DNA of 64,000 nucleotides from Hymenobacter chitinivorans DSM 11115 (GTDB taxonomy: Bacteria; Bacteroidota; Bacteroidia; Cytophagales; Hymenobacteraceae): the NCBI RefSeq assembly GCF_002797555.1, contig NZ_PGFA01000004.1, forward strand, positions 372,001 through 436,000, given 5' to 3'. Below, piece by piece: positions 26,974 to 33,756 of this stretch; position 1 is the stretch's first letter; each line of letters starts with the position of its first letter. Below the pieces are notes generated by a model that did not search any database, was not told where the DNA came from, and worked only from the letters and a program-made list of their open reading frames with translations. A program made the translations under genes and the position numbers.

Positions 26974-27129
26974 GGGGTGAAATTGTACCCCAGTTTTTAT
27001 TAGGCTGCGGCGACAGTTGCCAGGGCAGCGGGCTACCGATTTGCTCGTTCTGCGCAGGCACCGGATGCGTGAGCCGCTACTACTGCCGGGCTGCTCCGTA
27101 TAACAGGTCTCCACTACTGCTCAACCTCC

Positions 27130-27735
27130 ATGGACCGCTCCTGCTTGCTCGTTGTCTACAGTTTGCTGCTGGCAAGCCCGACTGCTGCCCAAACGCCCAC
27201 GTCGCCGACGCGGGTGCCTGCTCCGACCGCGAGTCAGGCTGCCGCGCCCATGGGCTTTAAGTGGCAGCTGCTGCCGGAGGTGAAGGCGGCCATGCTGCTA
27301 CCCTACACCTGGAACTACAAGGCCGAAACCAGCCGCGACGCCCAGGCCTACTTTCTGACCCGGGAGCGAATCGTGGCCGGCGGCCAGTTTCAAACCGGCA
27401 TGTCGCTGAACGTGGTGCGGCAAATGACGGTCAAATCCAAGCAGGCGGCGGCGGCTTACGCCCAGGCCTTCAGCGCCAGCAGCGGGCGCAAGGCCGGGCA
27501 GCAGGTGTTGGGCCAGGAAAGCAAGTCGCAGGGGCCCCTCCGGCTGTTTGGCGTGCGTTACCGGGTGGCCAATGGGGCCGCCGGCGCTAAGATCATTCAG
27601 CAATGGGCCATTGCCAATACGGTTACCGACACCTTCTACTTGCTGCTTTTCGAGAGTCCCGAGAAGGATTGGCCCCAGGCCTGGAAGCTAGGCGAGGAGA
27701 TGATCAAGCAGCTCCGGCTCGACGCGGGCGTGTAG
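27130..27735 (+). CDS. Secreted hypothetical protein, 201 aa
   Basis: It has a signal peptide (about residues 1-21, ending TAAQ) and a Thr/Pro/Ala linker, then a compact domain of about 160 residues. No named family recognised. Features are WQLLPEVKAAMLLPYTWNY near 45, a middle part rich in Gln and Ala, and a C-terminal DTFYLLLFESPEKDWPQAW. The pattern, with W and paired strands, may resemble small PsbP/DUF1795-like folds, but this is only an impression. Separate transcription unit between two terminators. Confidence 0.7.
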   Translation: MDRSCLLVVYSLLLASPTAAQTPTSPTRVPAPTASQAAAPMGFKWQLLPEVKAAMLLPYTWNYKAETSRDAQAYFLTRERIVAGGQFQTGMSLNVVRQMTVKSKQAAAAYAQAFSASSGRKAGQQVLGQESKSQGPLRLFGVRYRVANGAAGAKIIQQWAIANTVTDTFYLLLFESPEKDWPQAWKLGEEMIKQLRLDAGV

Positions 27736-27785
27736 CCAACGGCGGCTCAGCCCGTCCGGCTATCATCGTTCGTCCCCAAAACCCA

Positions 27786-27821
27786 AAACGGCCCGCTTCC
27801 TGACTAGGAGGCGGGCCGTTT
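27786..27821. terminator. Terminator between two convergent small genes
   Basis: AAACGGCCCGC (27786-27796) pairs perfectly with GCGGGCCGTTT (27811-27821). Read on the minus strand it is followed by T-rich sequence. Confidence 0.75.
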
Positions 27822-27858
27822 GGCGTTGCGGATAGGTATAGTGAATAACGGTGATGGG

Positions 27859-28284
27859 TTAGGCTGCCAGCGTGGCACGGTGAGCCGTGACTTCTATAAT
27901 GGCCTGCTCCAGCTCGGGAACCTGCACCTGTACCTGGCGCACGTCTACGGCTTGCAGAAAGACATCCACGGCGGTGTGGGTGCCGGGTGCGGGCGGCAGG
28001 CTCAAATCCTGGACTCGGCGCGTGGCCTGGGTCAGCAGCCGGTCGAGGTAGCGGTGCTCCCGGGTGCCGGCCGTCATGGCGGCCACCTGTGGGGTGAGGC
28101 GCGTCACCTCATTCTGGGCCTGCTGCAAGGCCTTGGCCCGGTCATCGGCTCGCTCCACCGACTTGTCGGCGCGCAGATCGAGGACTTGGTCGTTGAGAAC
28201 GAACTCGCGCAGTTCGCGGGTAAGGGCTGCCTTGGCAGCGTCGCAATCGGCGTGATTGCGCAATAAATGGACAGGAAACGACAT
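27859..28284 (-). CDS. Hypothetical protein, 141 aa, coiled-coil
   Basis: A charged soluble protein from ATG 28284, with no signal peptide. Long helices rich in Ala, Leu, Arg and Gln (AAKALTRELREFVLNDQV, DDRAKALQQAQNEVTRL) suggest a coiled coil. I recognise no family. Codon use is normal for the region, so it looks like a real gene. The upstream gap has a three-copy 14-bp element (28419-28485) that may control it. Confidence 0.6.
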   Translation of the reverse strand: MSFPVHLLRNHADCDAAKAALTRELREFVLNDQVLDLRADKSVERADDRAKALQQAQNEVTRLTPQVAAMTAGTREHRYLDRLLTQATRRVQDLSLPPAPGTHTAVDVFLQAVDVRQVQVQVPELEQAIIEVTAHRATLAA

Positions 28285-28418
28285 AAATAAAATAGGATTG
28301 AGGTGGCAGAGTTGCCGAGTATAAGGTAATTGTAATATTCAGCTTTGCTAGTATATGCGCGAGAAAAAATGAGGCGGCAGGCTTAGGGCCTCTACCGCAA
28401 TCTTCCGAACCAAGGGGA

Positions 28419-28485
28419 GTTCAGGAAACTCATCGCCATTTTGAGTTTTCTGAACGTTGCAAGGTGAACCAGTTTCGTAAACTCA
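28419..28485. repeat. Three copies of a 14-bp motif, possible operator
   Basis: GTTCAGGAAACTCA (28419-28432), its inverted copy TGAGTTTTCTGAAC (28442-28455, 13 of 14 match) and a looser copy GTTTCGTAAACTCA (28472-28485, 11 of 14). They lie 135-200 bp upstream of the 141-aa gene on the minus strand. Confidence 0.45.
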
Positions 28486-28560
28486 ATCTGGGCCGTAGAG
28501 CACGCTTAGTAGTCAGGAATCTCCTTCTGTGCAGTAGTTCAGAGAAAGGAGGATTTAAAA

Positions 28561-28593
28561 CCGGACCGTCCCTCCGTAAAGGTGGCGGTCCGG
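28561..28593 (-). terminator. Terminator of the alcohol dehydrogenase operon
   Basis: CCGGACCG (28561-28568) pairs with CGGTCCGG (28586-28593); on the minus strand a TTTTAAAT tail follows. Confidence 0.8.
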
Positions 28594-28649
28594 CTTACTG
28601 GATGCTTCCGTGCGGTCGCCGCCCGTAACCACGTCACGCCCTCTGCTGC

Positions 28650-29228
28650 TTAGCGGTAGCGTCCGGCGGGCAACCGTTCTTTTCTGCGGTTTTTTCGGGT
28701 CAAGAATACGACGGCGCCGGTGACGGCCAGCGCGCCCACGGCCATTTTCTGAATCATGCCGGCGCGGTTCACCTTCCACTCGGCCCGCCAGCCCCGCTCC
28801 ACCCACGGGTTGGGGATGATGCCGTGGGCGAGGTCTTCGAGGATGCCTTCATACACGTTCACCCGGTCGGCCAGAATCAGCGTCATCCAGTGCGTGGCCG
28901 TGGCTTCGCTGTACCGGTAGGCAAACCGGCGGATGGCCCCGCTCAGGCCCTTCGGGGGCGTGGAGGTGCCAAACACCCGCGTGACGTTCGGCCGCTCAAT
29001 GGAATGCAGGATTTCCATGTCTACCGGCTGTTGCGGGGCCTTTTCGTAGTCGAGCCGCTGGTGGTCGGCCCCGTTGGCATGCTTCATCGGGTAGGTCGGG
29101 TCGTTTTCCGGGTCCGCGTCCATCCCCCAGCCGGGAATGTCTTTGGGCTGGGCGGCGATGCGGCGGTCTTGGTTCGCCGGGATGGTCGTTTCTAGTGGTC
29201 TCCGGCGCTTTTTTACGTTCGTTTCCAT
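28650..29228 (-). CDS. Hypothetical protein with C-terminal membrane segment, 192 aa
   Basis: From ATG 29228, 11 bp after the alcohol dehydrogenase stop, so the two form an operon. The N-terminus is basic (KKRRRP) and predicted disordered. The middle has ILHSIERPNVTRVFGTS, and near 100-150 an amphipathic region (SGAIRRFAYRYSEATATHWMTLILADRVNVYEGIL). One hydrophobic helix (MIQKMAVGALAVTGAVVFL) lies close to the C-terminus, followed by a basic tail. No family recognised; it may tether or assist the dehydrogenase, which is inference from pairing. Confidence 0.7.
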   Translation of the reverse strand: METNVKKRRRPLETTIPANQDRRIAAQPKDIPGWGMDADPENDPTYPMKHANGADHQRLDYEKAPQQPVDMEILHSIERPNVTRVFGTSTPPKGLSGAIRRFAYRYSEATATHWMTLILADRVNVYEGILEDLAHGIIPNPWVERGWRAEWKVNRAGMIQKMAVGALAVTGAVVFLTRKNRRKERLPAGRYR

Positions 29229-29238
29229 GCCAGTGGGG

Positions 29239-30399
29239 TTAAGCCGCGTACGCGCGCGGCGGGATGAGCAAAGGTTTGATAATGTTGTCGCGTTTGGCCG
29301 AAAACATATGGTAGGCATCCGGCACTTCTTCCAGCGGGACGCGATGCGTGATGAGGCCCTTGGGGTTGAGCCGCCCGGCCATCACGTGGTCAATCAGCTT
29401 CGGCAGCAAGCGTTTCACCGAGGCCTGGTTGCCGCGCAGGGTAATGCCCTTGTTCATCAGACTGCCCATGGGCACTAGGTTCCAGGGCGGGCCGTACACG
29501 CCGATGACCGACACGATGCCCCCTTTTTTTACCGAGTTGATGGCCCAGTGCAGGGCCGTCGCGCTGCCGGCCTCGAAGAGGAGCTTTTTCCCCAAAATGG
29601 TTTGCAAGGCGTCGCCGGAGGCTTCGCAGCCCACGGCGTCGATGCAGACGTCGGCCCCGTACCAGTCGGTGGCTTTTTTGAGGAACACCACCGGGTCGTC
29701 CATGTCCTTGAAGTTGTAGGCCTCGCACTTGGCGTAGTTGCGGGCAAATTCCAGCCGGTACTCCAAATGGTCGATGATGATGACCCGCCCGGCGCCGAAC
29801 AGCCAGGAGCAGCGCGCGGCCATGATGCCCACCGGGCCGGCCCCGAACACCACCACCGTGTCGCCGGGCTGGATGCCGCCCTGCTCGGCGGCCTGGTAGC
29901 CCGTGGGGGTCACGTCGGTCAGCATCACGGCGTCCTCGATGTCCATGCCTTCCGGAATCACGGTCGGGCTCACGTCGGCGTAGGGCACCCGCACGTATTC
30001 GGCCTGGCCGCCGTCGTAGCCCCCGGCAATGTGGGCGTAGCCGAAGAAGCCCCCCACCGCCGTGGCTTCGGGGTTCGATTCGTGGCAGTTGCCGTAGAGC
30101 TCCTGCTTGCAAAACGGGCAGCTGCCGCAGGCAATGTTGAAGGGCACCAGCACATGGTCGCCCACTTTGAGCTTTTGCACGCCGGAGCCGACGGCTTCCA
30201 CGATGCCGGTAAATTCGTGGCCGAAGGTCATCCCCACGCGCGTGTCGGGCACCATGCCGTGGTAGAGGTGCAGGTCCGAGCCGCAAATCAGGGAGCGGGT
30301 CACCCGCACAATGGCGTCGTTGGGGTGTTTGATTTCGGGATCGGGCCGGTTGCGGTCCGCGCGGATACGGAAGGGCCCGCGAAAATTCATCGCTAACAT
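29239..30399 (-). CDS. Zinc-dependent alcohol dehydrogenase (formaldehyde dehydrogenase-like)
   Basis: 386 residues of the medium-chain zinc dehydrogenase family. The catalytic zinc ligands are Cys39 in ICGSDLHLYHG and His61 in GHEFTG. Four structural-zinc cysteines occur in CGSCPFCKQELYGNC near 92-106. The Rossmann motif GAGPVGIMAA lies near 187. The long insert with GGFFGYAHIAGGYDGGQAEY resembles glutathione-independent formaldehyde dehydrogenase-like enzymes. Substrate is not certain. It precedes the 192-aa membrane gene on one transcript. Confidence 0.9.
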   Translation of the reverse strand: MLAMNFRGPFRIRADRNRPDPEIKHPNDAIVRVTRSLICGSDLHLYHGMVPDTRVGMTFGHEFTGIVEAVGSGVQKLKVGDHVLVPFNIACGSCPFCKQELYGNCHESNPEATAVGGFFGYAHIAGGYDGGQAEYVRVPYADVSPTVIPEGMDIEDAVMLTDVTPTGYQAAEQGGIQPGDTVVVFGAGPVGIMAARCSWLFGAGRVIIIDHLEYRLEFARNYAKCEAYNFKDMDDPVVFLKKATDWYGADVCIDAVGCEASGDALQTILGKKLLFEAGSATALHWAINSVKKGGIVSVIGVYGPPWNLVPMGSLMNKGITLRGNQASVKRLLPKLIDHVMAGRLNPKGLITHRVPLEEVPDAYHMFSAKRDNIIKPLLIPPRAYAA

Positions 30400-30825
30400 A
30401 GACCAACAAGGTTAAGGGAGGTTGAAAAAGGCAGGGGGTGAACCCGCAGGGCTCACGCAGCACAAGAAATCCTTCCGCCTGCTCCGAAGAGGCGTAAACC
30501 CGCAATGGCGAACGAGACAGAAGGCCGAATAAATTCTCCCCCAAAGGGGCGCCGAGCGTCAACTACCGGTAGAATCTTCTTGTACGAGCGAACCGGATGG
30601 AGCTGTAGACCCGGAAAACACGGATTTGTAGCAGTTTTTCTACGGAATATTCGTGTACCAACTGGTTTTTAACACTGGCTGAACAGGGTGTTGGCCAGAG
30701 GGCACCCACTGGGACATAGCGAGTTTAACAAAACGGTCGTTTCATTAAAATAGGATTGGTGCCGGGCCCTGGGCTATGCCTTCCGTTGTTGAGAAGTCAC
30801 TACTAATAACGAACAGGCCCGGTAC
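30400..30825. other. Gene-free stretch upstream of the alcohol dehydrogenase gene
   Basis: 426 bp without a convincing reading frame. It should hold the dehydrogenase promoter (minus strand), though no good match to the consensus was found. An imperfect hairpin with ends ACACG and CGTGT spans about 30617-30656. Nothing else recognised. Confidence 0.5.
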
Positions 30826-31443
30826 CTACGCGGAAGGCAGCAGGGCCAGCGTGGCCCGGAGCCCCGCCACGCGGGCGGCCAGCAGGCGGCCGGCGGTGGC
30901 CGTCGCTACCGGGTCGGGGTCGGCCAGGGCCAGGTCGGCGGCCAGCTCATCGAGCCAGCGGGCGTAGTGGGCGGCCTCGGCGGGGCCGGGAGGCGGGGTG
31001 GCGGCCCGGAGCAGGGCCAGCCCCCGGCGGCGGTGGGCCAGGGCGGCGGCCTGCCGCTGCAACAGGGCCAGGCGCTGGCCTAGTGTGAGCAGCTGTAGCT
31101 GATAGTCCCGCCAATGACGGCGCAGCTGCTCGGCAGCGGCCGGCTCGGCGGGGGGCAGTGGCACGAGCGGGTCGGGGGCGGGCAAGGCCGTCAGCGGGTC
31201 GAAGGGCGCGGCTGGAGCTTCGGCAGGCGGCGGGCCCTGCCCCAGCGGCGGGGGCAGCAGGCCACTGAGGTGCAGCAGGCGGGGAACCCGCGCCGGCGGC
31301 AGGCCCTTGCGCCCGGCCTCCACATGCGACACAAACCCCGTGGACACGCTCAAGTAGCGCGCCATTTGGGGCATCGATAACCCAAAGTGGGCCCGGACGG
31401 CGGCCGTCAGGCTACGTGGCAACACAAAAGCATCAGTAGTCAT
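30826..31443 (-). CDS. XRE-type HTH regulator 1 with novel C-terminal region
   Basis: 205 residues. An N-terminal helix-turn-helix of the Cro/CI (XRE) type covers about residues 12-50: VRAHFGLSMPQMARYLSVS, then TGFVSHVEAGRKGLP. A Pro-rich linker starts LLPPPLGQGPPP. The remaining 120 residues are Leu/Ala/Arg-rich helices with the block EAAHYARWLDELAADLALADPD. I know no family for this part. It is a clear paralogue of the regulator at 31787-32431, with the same three-part layout. Five phased dyad positions lie directly upstream (31485-31668), so autoregulation is likely. Not a mobile-element repressor by context. Confidence 0.82.
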   Translation of the reverse strand: MTTDAFVLPRSLTAAVRAHFGLSMPQMARYLSVSTGFVSHVEAGRKGLPPARVPRLLHLSGLLPPPLGQGPPPAEAPAAPFDPLTALPAPDPLVPLPPAEPAAAEQLRRHWRDYQLQLLTLGQRLALLQRQAAALAHRRRGLALLRAATPPPGPAEAAHYARWLDELAADLALADPDPVATATAGRLLAARVAGLRATLALLPSA

Positions 31444-31484
31444 AGCGCAAGCACCATCTACCTACGAAGCGCGGATGCATACTT

Positions 31485-31668
31485 GGTAGAAGGGGAAGGA
31501 AGATAAGGCATTGCCTTCTACCTACCTGGGTAGAAGGACTGCCCATTATTATTGGGTCCTTCTACCCAGGTAGGTAGAAGCCCTTCCCTCTGCTGCTGAC
31601 CGCTTCTACCTAGTTGGGTAGAAGCGGTGCGGCTCGGTGTTCTGGCCTTCTACCTAGCAGCCAAATGA
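31485..31668. promoter_or_regulatory. Operator array 1: dyad sites every 44 bp
   Basis: Three perfect 22-bp dyads CTTCTACC-N6-GGTAGAAG stand at 31515-31536, 31559-31580 and 31603-31624. Single half-sites occur in register at both ends (GGTAGAAG 31485-31492; CTTCTACC 31647-31654). Centres are 31481.5, 31525.5, 31569.5, 31613.5 and 31657.5, an exact 44-bp period. The 22-bp gaps between sites are unrelated in sequence. The array is upstream of regulator 1 only. Confidence 0.9.
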
Positions 31669-31732
31669 TGGGCTGGGGAGCGGGCTGCGCGGGCTACTGG
31701 CCCACAGGACCGTCAGGTAAGCCAGGGCGGGT

Positions 31733-31770
31733 AAAAAAGCAGAGGCCGGACACGCTGGCGTTAGGCCTCT
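31733..31770 (-). terminator. Terminator of XRE regulator 2
   Basis: On the minus strand AGAGGCC (31770-31764) pairs with GGCCTCT (31747-31741), followed by TTTTTT (31738-31733). Confidence 0.85.
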
Positions 31771-31786
31771 GGATAGTGCTTCAGCT

Positions 31787-32431
31787 TCAAACCGCCGCGT
31801 TGATGGCCACCAGCAGGGCCACCTCGGCCCGTAGGGCGGCTACGCGGGCGGCCAGCAGCAGGCGGTCGGCGGCGGCCTGGGTGGGGTCGGGCTCGTCGCG
31901 GGCCAGATCGGTGGCCAGCTCCCCCAGCCAGCGGGCGTAATGAGCCGTTTCGGCGGGCTCGGTAGGGAAGGGGGCCGTCTGGAGCTGGGCCACGCCCCGG
32001 CGGCGGCGGGCCAGCAGTACGGCGCGGTTTTGCTGCTGGGCCAGGCGCTGCCCGTACTGCAGCAGCTGCTGGCGGGCGTCGCGCAGGCGCTGGCGCAGGG
32101 GCTCGGGGGCGGGAGCCGTGGCGCCGGGCAGCTCAGTAACCTCCAGCAGGGCATCGGGGGCGGGCAGGGGAGCCAGCGTGTCGTAGATGGCTGATTCGGG
32201 CAGCTCGGGGGGCGCCGGCGGGCCTTGGCCCAAGGGCGGGGGCAACAGGCGGCCCAGCACGGTCAGGCGGGGTACCAACGACGCGGGCAGGCCTTTGCGG
32301 CCGGTTTCCATGTGGGTAATAAAACCAGCCGATACGCCCAGGTAGCTGGCCAGCTGGCGCACGGAAAACCCGAAATGCTGGCGCACGGCAATTACCAGGC
32401 TTACATCGAGGGCGGGAGAAGAATCAGGCAT
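31787..32431 (-). CDS. XRE-type HTH regulator 2, paralogue of regulator 1
   Basis: 214 residues with the same plan as the 30826-31443 product: HTH at about 12-50 (VRQHFGFSVRQLASYLGVS, AGFITHMETGRKGLP), linker LLPPPLGQGPP, then a helical region with ETAHYARWLGELATDLARDEPD. The presumed recognition helix differs from its paralogue at a few places (AGFITHMET against TGFVSHVEA), in keeping with the different but related sites upstream. Its own array lies at 32471-32606. It has a separate terminator, so it is a separate unit from regulator 1. Confidence 0.82.
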   Translation of the reverse strand: MPDSSPALDVSLVIAVRQHFGFSVRQLASYLGVSAGFITHMETGRKGLPASLVPRLTVLGRLLPPPLGQGPPAPPELPESAIYDTLAPLPAPDALLEVTELPGATAPAPEPLRQRLRDARQQLLQYGQRLAQQQNRAVLLARRRRGVAQLQTAPFPTEPAETAHYARWLGELATDLARDEPDPTQAAADRLLLAARVAALRAEVALLVAINAAV

Positions 32432-32470
32432 AAAGGAAAAGCAGAAATGGAAGCGTAGATGCGGGCGTCG

Positions 32471-32606
32471 GGCTAGCAGAAAGGGTATACAGCGAATCTG
32501 AAATGCCGAATGCGTCTATCAGGAGGGGTATACAGTTGCTAGATAATGCGCTGGTTGTCTATCATCACTGGTATAAGCTTTTGGGGCCATGCATTAGACG
32601 TATACC
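32471..32606. promoter_or_regulatory. Operator array 2: dyad sites every 43 bp
   Basis: Imperfect dyads GTCTATC-N6-GGTATAC stand at 32514-32533 and 32557-32576 (GGTATAA), a weaker one at 32471-32490 (GGCTAGC-N6-GGTATAC), and an in-register half-site GTATACC at 32600-32606. Centres 32480.5, 32523.5, 32566.5 and 32609.5 give an exact 43-bp period. The first site begins 40 bp upstream of the start of regulator 2. The half-site shares TCTA-C with array 1. Confidence 0.82.
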
Positions 32607-32864
32607 GCAGGCTGGAGTTGTCGTCGTCGGCAAATCTTTGGTTGCGGCGGGTACGGGCAGGGTTCGTAGTTGGTAAAGCGGCGGTCCGAGGCTGGATTCA
32701 CGGAGCACGATGGGAAACCCGGCTGCGCAATTAGAAAAAACGCCCCACCGGGCACGGAGCCGGGCGGGGCGTTTTTTCTAATTGCAACAGAGGTAAGAAT
32801 CCTGATAGAGCTCTGGGCAAGTCCTGGTGCGGCGGCCCCAGGCTCAGGCGTGGGTAACGCGCCC
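32607..32864. other. Rest of the gene-free stretch between array 2 and the HAD gene
   Basis: Apart from the perfect terminator at 32727-32785 no gene or motif is recognisable. Together with the array the gap between coding regions is 433 bp. Confidence 0.5.
32727..32785. terminator. Long perfect bidirectional terminator
   Basis: A 20-bp perfect stem, 32727-32746 with 32766-32785, contains AAAAAACGCCCC and GGGGCGTTTTTT, so a T run follows the GC stem in both directions. It lies after the stop of the HAD gene (minus strand) and beyond array 2. Confidence 0.9.
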
Positions 32865-33590
32865 TTACAGCTTCATATACTCCCGCTTGGCCATTTCCTT
32901 GCTCGGCTTGGGCACGGGTGGGTTTTGCTCCAGCAGCTCCCGCACCTGCTCGGGCGTGATGTCGCGGAAGTCCTTGATAACCCGCAGCGGGGCCTGAAAC
33001 TCTTCGGGCTTGAGGCCGCTGCTGACCCCGATGCAGCGCATCTTGGCTTTGTAGGCCGCCTGTTCGCCCAGGATGGCGTCTTCGAAGACTACGCACCGCT
33101 CGGGCGGCACGCCCAGCTTTTGGGCTACCACCACGAAGGTTTCGGCGTGGGGCTTGCCTTTGTCCACGTCCTCCTTGCCCACCACCACGTCGAAGTACTG
33201 GCGCAGGTCGAGGTGGTCGATGATGTAGCTGATGGTTTCGGGGGGAGAACTGGTGCCCAGGCCAATTTTGAACCCGGCGGTGCGGGCCGCCCGCAGAAAC
33301 GCCGAGAGGCCGGGCGTTTCGCGGCGCTTGTCCCAGTAGAGCACCCGGTACAGCAACTCGCGCTGGGAAGAGTATTCCTTGAGCTGCTTGTCGGGCACGG
33401 GGTGGCGGAATACGGTCTTGAAAATGTTGGTGGCCGGCATGCCGTTCAGGCGGCGCAGCAGCTGGCGGGCATTGGTGGTCAGGCCCAGGTCGCGGAAGAG
33501 CAGTTGGAAGGCCTTGGCCTGGTAGGGCGTGTTGTCAATCAGCACGCCGTCCATGTCGAAAATCAGAGCGTAAGGAGCCGGAGAAACCAT
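32865..33590 (-). CDS. HAD-superfamily phosphatase (beta-phosphoglucomutase-like)
   Basis: 241 residues. Motif I DMDGVLID (about 12-19) has the nucleophile Asp and acid/base Asp; motif II is in GLGTSSP near 112; the Lys of motif III in KGKPHAETF near 146; motif IV FEDAILG near 170. The helical cap after motif I is that of subfamily I, as in phosphoglucomutase and sugar-phosphate phosphatases. Substrate is unknown. A tail of about 30 residues, ending in KREYMKL, is longer than in typical members. Confidence 0.9.
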   Translation of the reverse strand: MVSPAPYALIFDMDGVLIDNTPYQAKAFQLLFRDLGLTTNARQLLRRLNGMPATNIFKTVFRHPVPDKQLKEYSSQRELLYRVLYWDKRRETPGLSAFLRAARTAGFKIGLGTSSPPETISYIIDHLDLRQYFDVVVGKEDVDKGKPHAETFVVVAQKLGVPPERCVVFEDAILGEQAAYKAKMRCIGVSSGLKPEEFQAPLRVIKDFRDITPEQVRELLEQNPPVPKPSKEMAKREYMKL

Positions 33591-33756
33591 AGCGGAAGCA
33601 GAAGAATAGAAATCGGGAGTGGCACTGCGTGTACGCGCGGGCGGCTATTTTGGCCGTTAGGGCCGTGATTACGGCCGCCGGCTGTTACCTTTGCGGCCGC
33701 TGTGGCCGGCCCCGTGCAGTAGAAAGCCGGGGCAGCCGAATTAACGCGTTACGGAT

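Larger units (their letters stand above)
28285..28649. other. Gene-free stretch with a three-copy motif and a terminator
   Basis: No credible gene on either strand. It holds the motif copies at 28419-28485 and a terminator at 28561-28593. The rest shows nothing recognisable. Confidence 0.6.

Noticed and set aside
31485..31668. CRISPR-like pattern with 22-bp repeats and 22-bp unique gaps
   Set aside because: Only three full repeats, each a perfect dyad with varied centre, outer units are half-sites and no cas gene is near; an operator array fits better.
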